This document shows, piece after piece, positions 57,629-64,000 of a stretch of 64,000 nt of DNA; within the stretch, counting starts at the first letter, position 1; each line of letters starts with the position of its first letter. Source of the DNA: Bisporella sp. PMI_857 (taxonomy: Eukaryota > Ascomycota > Leotiomycetes > Helotiales > Helotiaceae). The stretch lies in NCBI GenBank assembly GCA_021307315.1, contig JAJSPD010000001.1, positions 1,178,001 through 1,242,000 on the forward strand. Reading direction: 5' to 3'. A program made the position numbers and the translations under genes. The notes under the pieces are model-generated. The model ran no database searches. It saw only the letters and a program-made list of their open reading frames with translations, and was not told the origin of the DNA.

Positions 57629-59556
57629 ATGGCGGCCACCACCGCAACCGCTCCTACGGATCATATTAAAGCAAAAGAGAATAAAGATGACATTGCAATC
57701 GAGCATGTGGATACATTTGACAAAGTTGATAAAAGTGCTCGGCTCGACAAGTTTGGTTCTGCCGCTAAGACCGATCCCGCTGAAATTGCACTGGTAAAGA
57801 AACTGGACATTTTCATCATGGTAAGATATAAAATTCAGAACTCGTCTTGGAGTAGACAAAATATACCTTCGGCGACTGATATGTTGTTTAGCCTATCCTC
57901 TGGCTCATGTACTTTCTCAATTTCCTCGATCGCAATGCCATTGTCAATGCGAAGCTCAATCATCTCAATAAGGATTTGGGTTTGAAAGGCTCCCAATATA
58001 ATACCTGCGTGAGCATTCTGTTTGTCGGGTAAGTTTTCACTATCTTGAGCAAATTCTTGCCTTACTTAGCAATTATTGCTAATGCCATGGGGAAGATACA
58101 TTCTAGGTCAGATCCCGTCCAATATGATTCTAAGCCGGGTGCGACCTTCGTGGTACATGTCTGGTTGTAAGTATCAGCTTCTTAAAGTAAAATCCTCCAC
58201 ATTGGAGAGTTCTGTTTTGCTCTCAAGGCATGCATATAACCCTTGAACATCCCTTGAGAGTAACTCGCTCCTGCAGCAACTTTTTATACTCTATAAATAT
58301 TCTTGAATAGACAACTAATTCCGAGATTCTGATCTATAGGTATGTTGGCATGGGCTATTGTGTCTACACTCACTTGCGTTGTCAAGGATTTTAAAGGCAT
58401 GGTTGTTTGTAGGTATGTTTGTGAACACGAAATCTCGAGCTTTATTGCGCCCACTATGCTTTGTTTTTGATCGGCTTCACTAACTGTTTGTGCCATTACA
58501 TAGATTCATGCTTGGCATCACTGAAGCTCCATTCTATTCTGGTGCGGTATACATGGTCAGCCTTTTTTACAACCGGAAGGAATCTGCCACAAGGTTGGCA
58601 ATATTTTATACCGGAAACCTGCTCGCTAGTTCCTTCGCAGGCCTGCTAGCAGCTGCGGTCTTTGCCGGTCTTGATGGCAAACATGGGCTTGAGGGCTGGA
58701 GATGGCTGTTCTTAATCCAAGGAGTTATTACCGGTAAGCTGGATTGAATAGCCTGACAATAGACACTCGCTAATCATCTTTCATAGTCGGGGTTGCTATT
58801 CTCTCCTTATTTTTGCTTCCAGATTCCCCACTTGAAACTAGGTGGCTCACTGCTGCCGAACGTCAACTAGCACATACCCGTATCGAGCGTGACACGACGC
58901 AAAAGCGTCTTGGAACTAGCACGTGGAAAGGATTCTTTGAGTGTATCACTGATTACCGATGCTGGATCTTTGCCTTTATGGGCAACATGCACTTATCCGC
59001 AAACGGATTCAAGAATTTCATGCCTACTGTTGTCAAAACACTTGGCTTCAACACCACGGTCACATTAGTCCTTACATGTCCGCCATTCTTACTTGCAACC
59101 TTTACGTCAGTCGCGGTTTCGTGGTCATCCGGCCACTTCAATGAACGCACATGGCACATTACTATCTCTAAGGCAATTGCTTGCATTGGTTTTATCCTCG
59201 GCACTGCACAGTCAAATGTTGGAGCACGCTACTTTGCTATGGTTCTGTTCGTCGGTGCCACCTATGGCGTCAATAACATTATCTTGTCCTGGACCGCGGC
59301 TGTCGTTGGGCAGACGGATGAGAAGAAGGCAGTTGCCATTGGACTGGTCAACACTCTCGGGAACCTCTCATTCATCTATACACCGTACCTCTGGCCCGAC
59401 AGGGATGCCCCTAACTTTAGTATGGCGATGTACGCAAGCACTGGCTTCTCTATTGTTGTTGTTATTCTAGCGTGGGTCATGAAGACTATCTTAAAGAGAG
59501 TGAACAAGAAATTGAAGGCTTCAGACGATGAGGAAACCAACTTTTACGTCTACTAG
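57629..59556 (+). CDS. MFS permease, anion:cation symporter (ACS) type
   Basis: Six exons (57629-57820, 57892-58028, 58096-58166, 58340-58412, 58504-58733, 58787-59556) encode 490 residues with consistent phases. Twelve TM segments fit, starting with PILWLMYFLNFLDRNAIVNA, the ACS-type TM1 signature. After TM2, GQIPSNMILSRVRPSWYMSG and later FMLGITEAPFYSGAVYMVSL and GWRWLFLIQGVIT are typical of the fungal ACS group that carries allantoate, nicotinate, pantothenate or similar organic anions. Located at the plasma membrane by family. Here it could import a precursor acid or export the product of the adjacent reductase. The N-terminus is acidic and cytosolic (about 60 residues). Confidence 0.93.
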
Positions 59557-59931
59557 CTTTCAGTTGAAGGATGGAAATGTGGCGGAGGAGAAATAAGGGC
59601 ATGTGGGATTAGGAATGACGCATACGGTATAATCATATGAAATATGCGTATCTCCTTCTAGAGCTTTGAAAGAGAAATATTTAGACATAGGATAAGTATC
59701 GGATGATCCCAATAAGTCAAAGTGATTACAAGCAACTCTTGCTGTTAGTGTCGGAAAATGTCGAATGCCTTTTCCGCCCACATGACTTGGCGCAAGGACT
59801 TCAAGGAAATGGGTGCCTCAGGCAACAGAAATGCAGTGATGCAGTCGCTTGACTTCATCCGTAATGCATATGAAACACAGGTCGATGTTATTGGTCTCAT
59901 CTACTCGCAATATACAGCATTATGTTGAACT
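59557..59931. other. Intergenic between MFS and Zn2Cys6 genes
   Basis: About 375 bp. It should contain the MFS terminator and the regulator's promoter; no gene is seen. Confidence 0.45.
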
Positions 59932-62570
59932 ATGAGCACCAACTCCAAGCCAAATGAGATCAGTAGTATTTCTGTGGATTATCCGCCACTTAGCAAGAGA
60001 AGACGTGATGGCCAACAGCGAGTCCGCGTGACAAGGGCATGCGATAACTGTAAAAAGTCAGTATATATAACTATACATTTACACAATCTTGTATCTCTTG
60101 GCATCTTTACCAGTGCCTTTGTCTAACATCGCATCATAGGAAGAAGGGGCGTTGCTCAGGAACAGTACCATGCAATGTTTGCATTCGCAAGAATCTAAGT
60201 TGCCATTACAATGCCAGTTATAACCGAGGGAAGGTCCCCATTGTACCTGCACCAAATGCGAGCCATATTGGTACCCAAAGCATTTATCCCTCACCGGAAA
60301 ATGAAGTGAACGTAGGTGACATAGAGCATGGCCAAAGCTCCCTGGCAGATGTCCATATGAGCTCAGATGCAAGTCCTGGGTTTAGTTCAACTGAACTACC
60401 ATGCCAACGCAATTATTTGCAAAACACAGATGTGGCCAACGGCAACAGCCAAGAAATATCATTTCATAATTCTCCAGAGCCTCCGGAAACAGATCTTGAA
60501 GGCCACTACGTTGGGCCGTCTTCAGGAGTCTCATTTCTACTACGAGTACAGAAACGGTTGCAGGAAAACCTGCTCATTTCTGAAAGCAACTCGGTTTTCA
60601 CGTTTGGCGACTCTCAGTTGCCTAAACTAGACCCATCCTTTCTGATACTTCCTTCAAAATCCGATGCTGAAGGTTTAGTCGTTCGGTTCTTCGATTTCGC
60701 GTTTCCAACACATCGCTTCTTGCACCAACCAACAATCGATCAGTGGATAGAGGAATTCTATGATAATCCATCAATTGTGCCGCGGTCTAGAGGTGCCAAC
60801 GATCGGCGAGCTTTGATTCTGATGGTCATGGCTCAAGCAAGTGTATACGCGGTTGCTGGTCAAGATCAAACTGCCAATAAGAGTACCATGTAAAGTTTTT
60901 TTTATACCTACAATTGAACAGTGAATTGATGATATCTCAGTGCAATGTATTTTCGAGCTTCAGAACACCAGCTTGAAGCGGAGACAGGTCCAGTACAATT
61001 AACGGGTATCCAAGCTCGACTTCTTCAATGTTTTTACCTTCTCGGACAGTCTCGCGTCAATCACTGTTGGAGTTTGTTTGGCACCGTAGCTAGATTGATC
61101 ATTGCGATTGGCGTACATAGAAGGAGGCGTTCCGAAGTTCCAAATAGTATTGATATGGTTGAACTTGAGTGTAGAAAGAGAGTTTTTTGGAGTGCATATA
61201 GTTTAGATAATTACTTAAGCGTAGTGCTTGGGCGGCCTAGGATATTTCACGATGATGATATTGATCAAGTCAGTCGAGACTCACTTCCTTTCAACTTCAT
61301 TGAGCAGAGCACCTGAGAATGACCAAAATTGTTAACCTTATCAAACAGGAGCTGCCAACAGTCACGAACGACAATGATATCTTAACGTCCGGAATATCGC
61401 CTGCAACACCACACCCACAAAGTATCATGCTTGCTGCAGTTCATCAAGCGAGGTGTTTCCCGTCATGTCCCTGTATAACACGCTTGACTAATATGTCTAG
61501 GCTGTCTAAAATAATAAGTGGTATATTGAAAGAGCTTTATGGCATTCGACGACAAAGCATAAGTGCACAACTGGCGACATCCCGCAGGTACGATGGAAAG
61601 CTCAATCACTGGAGGCAAAGCATCTCCTCTTTTCTCGATTCGACGGACGCTAGTCTTCTGAGGACAATCTTCCAGAGGCAGCACACCGCACTTCGCCTAT
61701 CTTATTTCCATGCAAAAATATTATTACATCGACCATTCCTGCTAGGAAACTTAATCACAGGCATACAAGCTTCTTCTACCAGACAACGAGAGGAGGATCA
61801 AAGGATGATAAACGAAAACATTGATGAGTGCATGAAAGCAGCGAGGAATATTGTACAGATAGTACATGATATGTGCGAAGGTCACCAAATGTTTCAAGCA
61901 TTCTGGGTACGTTATCTGCTTACTGTTCAGACAAGATCTAAATTCGCTCCAGTTCACCCATTACTTTGCTTTCTGTGCAACTCTAGTGCTCTATGTCTAT
62001 GTCATACAGCACATTTCGGATGAGCAGAATGTATGTAAGAGATATCTTGAGATGGCTCAGCAGTGTCAGGATGACCTTTCTACAGTTGGCGGAAAGGATT
62101 CATTTGCGCAGCGCTATGGTATCATGTTAGAGATTTTTCGACTTGAAGCGCTAAAGCAGGCACAAATCAATCCTCGCAGAAATCTAGGGTTGAATGCAAG
62201 TTCAGTAAATGATAACAGCCATGCACCAATCAACGGGGATCATGAAGAGACACCAGTGTTTGTCAACATTGGATCTCAGAGGAACATGCCGGCGCGGCAC
62301 GTTACTGCAGAAACACGGCCAGAACCGGGGATGGAAAATAACTACGGACGAGATGAAAGTGAAGGTCGCACAGACAACGTGGATCACTACTCTTTTCTGG
62401 AACACACCGGATGGAGCGAATTTGACCCTTTGATAGCGGCTGGGTTTGGCAATCTTGATTCAGTATTCCCACAAATTGGTGAAGATGGCCAATATATCTA
62501 TTCTAACGGCCCTGAGGATCTTCATCATTGGAACTACGTTGACCATGAGAATGCAGTTATGCTGATCTAG
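59932..62570 (+). CDS. Zn2Cys6 fungal transcription factor, probable cluster regulator
   Basis: Six exons (59932-60056, 60140-60889, 60941-61268, about 61349-61452, 61501-61906, 61953-62570) encode 776 residues. The binuclear zinc cluster is split by intron 1: CDNCKKKKGRCSGTVPCNVC then IRKNLSC, with the C-x2-C-x6-C-x5-C-x2-C-x6-C spacing. Basic residues precede it (KRRRDGQQRVRVTRA). The fungal-specific middle homology domain includes RLLQCFYLLGQSRVNHCWSL, RVFWSAYSLDNYLSVVLGRP and DDDIDQELP, the last formed by splicing. The C-terminus is acidic and Asn/Gly-rich, suited to activation. Position next to a transporter and an A-T-R reductase suggests it controls them; this is inferred. Confidence 0.94.
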
Positions 62571-63680
62571 ATGGCCTAGCACTGAACAAATCGCCAATCT
62601 ACTCATATATGTATGAGATATGTCCATGTTTTCAAGACGAAAGGCGTTACAAACCAGGAACCAATAAAGTGCTGACAGTCACAACCTTCTTGATTCTCTT
62701 TAGATGTTGGCATAAGTGGCTGCAAGAGATGACGAAGGACGTCCACACCAAATGAAGCTACCATTCAGGGCATTCCACCAGATGCAACGGCATTACAAGT
62801 TTTAAGGACTTTATAATTTTGTAGTGGATCCTTTATCAAAGGACGCTGCTCTCGGAATTATTACATTGCATCAATGAATACCTACCCCAAATGTCCCACG
62901 TAGCTCGCACTCGAAGCATTTCCATATTGACCAAAATCAGGAGTGACTTGCCATGCTGTTTGAAGCGCATCACTTACGTGGTGTTCACCTATTCTTGGAA
63001 GCTTGAGGCTTTTCTTGGACTTCATACATTTTTGTTATAGTCCCTTTGCCTTCCCGTCTATAGTTGTGAATGATCAGCCAAGGAGGATCTGTGGAAGATT
63101 TCCACTGAGGCAAACCCCACTATTTCGCATTAGCTGAGGTCCAGAGAGTTCCCACCATATATCACGGTGTAAGCAGACAATTCGTCATGTCCGGATTCCC
63201 ACGCGTCCAAGTCCAGAAATCGCTCCGGGATTCATTTCTTTATTGTCGTTTTTCCTGATTGAGACTAACTCAAGTTTCTTTTTTTTCTGGGGATCCACAC
63301 GGGTGGCTTCAGCGCTCTCAGCCCTGTTCTCCGGATCTTATCGATTATCATTATCATCAGTTCTTCAGGGGGCACAACCTTGCAGAAATGTTTAGATGCG
63401 TGAGGGGCATGACATGATCAATAGAAGGTTTATAGCTAACCAGCAATCATTTTTAAAAATGATGCTTTGGATGCCGCCCTGGGATACAGACACCTGTCAC
63501 TACTAGGAAGCTCCAGCATTAAAGATTATGGAGACATCTTATTTGGGGTCAAGCTTCTGGAGTATGCGTCAAGGTTGCCAGGCCAGGGGAAATGACACTT
63601 GAGGAATGCTTTCAACAACCCCCTTTTTTCCTGCCTTTGGTAAATAATATGAATGCCTCTCCTGTAAAATTTCACACCTT
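62571..63680. other. Right-hand intergenic region
   Basis: About 1.1 kb with no supported gene; only short ORFs. Confidence 0.45.
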
Positions 63681-63869
63681 TCATTTCTCGACATAATACG
63701 CCTGGCACGCTCTGGCATCAATTGCAACAAGTCTTTCTAGAACTTTCATGCTTGTCGACAACGCTTGGGTTATTGCTCGTTTCATACCCCTGCCAGCTCC
63801 AATATCGAACACGAACCACGACTCTGGCGTATCACCACCTTCCACAGCAACTGTCCTAGAGATACACAA
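63681..63869 (-). CDS. Possible 3' exon of a gene entering from the right edge (weak)
   Basis: An ORF of about 58 codons after a candidate acceptor (TCTCTAG just upstream, minus strand) reads RTVAVEGGDTPESWFVFDIG then RGMKRAITQALSTSMKVLER and ends CQAYYVEK. It could be the last exon of a gene extending beyond 64000, but its 5' partner is out of the window and a chance ORF is equally possible. Confidence 0.2.
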   Translation of the reverse strand: MCISRTVAVEGGDTPESWFVFDIGAGRGMKRAITQALSTSMKVLERLVAIDARACQAYYVEK

Positions 63870-64000
63870 GATATAAAATCCCCGAATCTATCGCGGGGCA
63901 GAGTGAATGAGCGTTTGCAATACTTTATTTGCTCATTCTGAGAGAAATTGAGCACCTTGGCTCCTCTACTCACGACATAGACTGCGAAACGCGAAGTACT

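Noticed and set aside
1..64000. CRISPR array, insertion sequence, phage or bacterial operon
   Set aside because: No direct-repeat-spacer array, terminal inverted repeats with transposase, or ribosome-binding-site operon structure; genes are intron-containing and eukaryotic.

Overview
The window looks like nuclear DNA of a filamentous ascomycete (Pezizomycotina, class not determinable from sequence alone). The evidence is many short introns (about 42 to 130 bp) with GTAAGT/GTATGT-like donors, CTAAC-like branch points and YAG acceptors; single-copy eukaryotic genes such as ORC3, TyrRS, proteasome beta-5 and a CLIP-170-type protein; and typical fungal accessory genes such as an A-T-R NRPS-like reductase, a Zn2Cys6 regulator and a GPI-type wall peptide. 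Gene spacing is about 2.5 kb. Reading frames were followed across splice sites by hand. For most genes the exon lengths sum to a multiple of three.

Layout. 0-8.2 kb: a broken cysteine-rich single-TM protein gene, ORC3, a mitochondrial PPR protein and a GPATCH11-type G-patch protein. 8.2-10.7 kb: a gene-poor stretch holding two degenerate tRNA-like sequences (Arg-UCU-like and Ser-GCU-like). 10.7-17.2 kb: the bifunctional purine enzyme ATIC/ADE17, a small GPI-anchored wall protein, and a thioredoxin-PITH protein. 17.2-26 kb: a 3-kb empty stretch, a CLIP-170 homologue and an F-box-like protein. 26.8-36 kb: a conserved-looking unassigned protein with an odd splice junction, a multi-exon fungal HExxH protein, cytosolic TyrRS, a PAP2-like membrane protein and an unassigned three-TM protein. 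36.5-41.2 kb: proteasome beta-5 (PRE2), a coiled-coil protein and a small Ser-rich basic protein.

42.9-47.5 kb is a small carbohydrate island: an SDR of the 2-deoxy-D-gluconate dehydrogenase type, divergent from a zinc polyol dehydrogenase, followed by myo-inositol oxygenase. 49.7-52.9 kb carries a KAR9-family protein, which with the CLIP-170 homologue makes two microtubule plus-end proteins in one window. 53.5-62.6 kb is a compact three-gene secondary-metabolism-like cluster: an A-T-R adenylate-forming reductase, an MFS permease of the anion:cation symporter type, and a Zn2Cys6 regulator. The right edge (62.6-64 kb) is essentially empty apart from a weak ORF.

The strongest candidates for something undescribed are the HExxH protein at 27.9-29.7 kb, whose zinc motif appears only after splicing; the compact reductase-transporter-regulator cluster; and the decayed Cys-rich membrane protein at the left edge.
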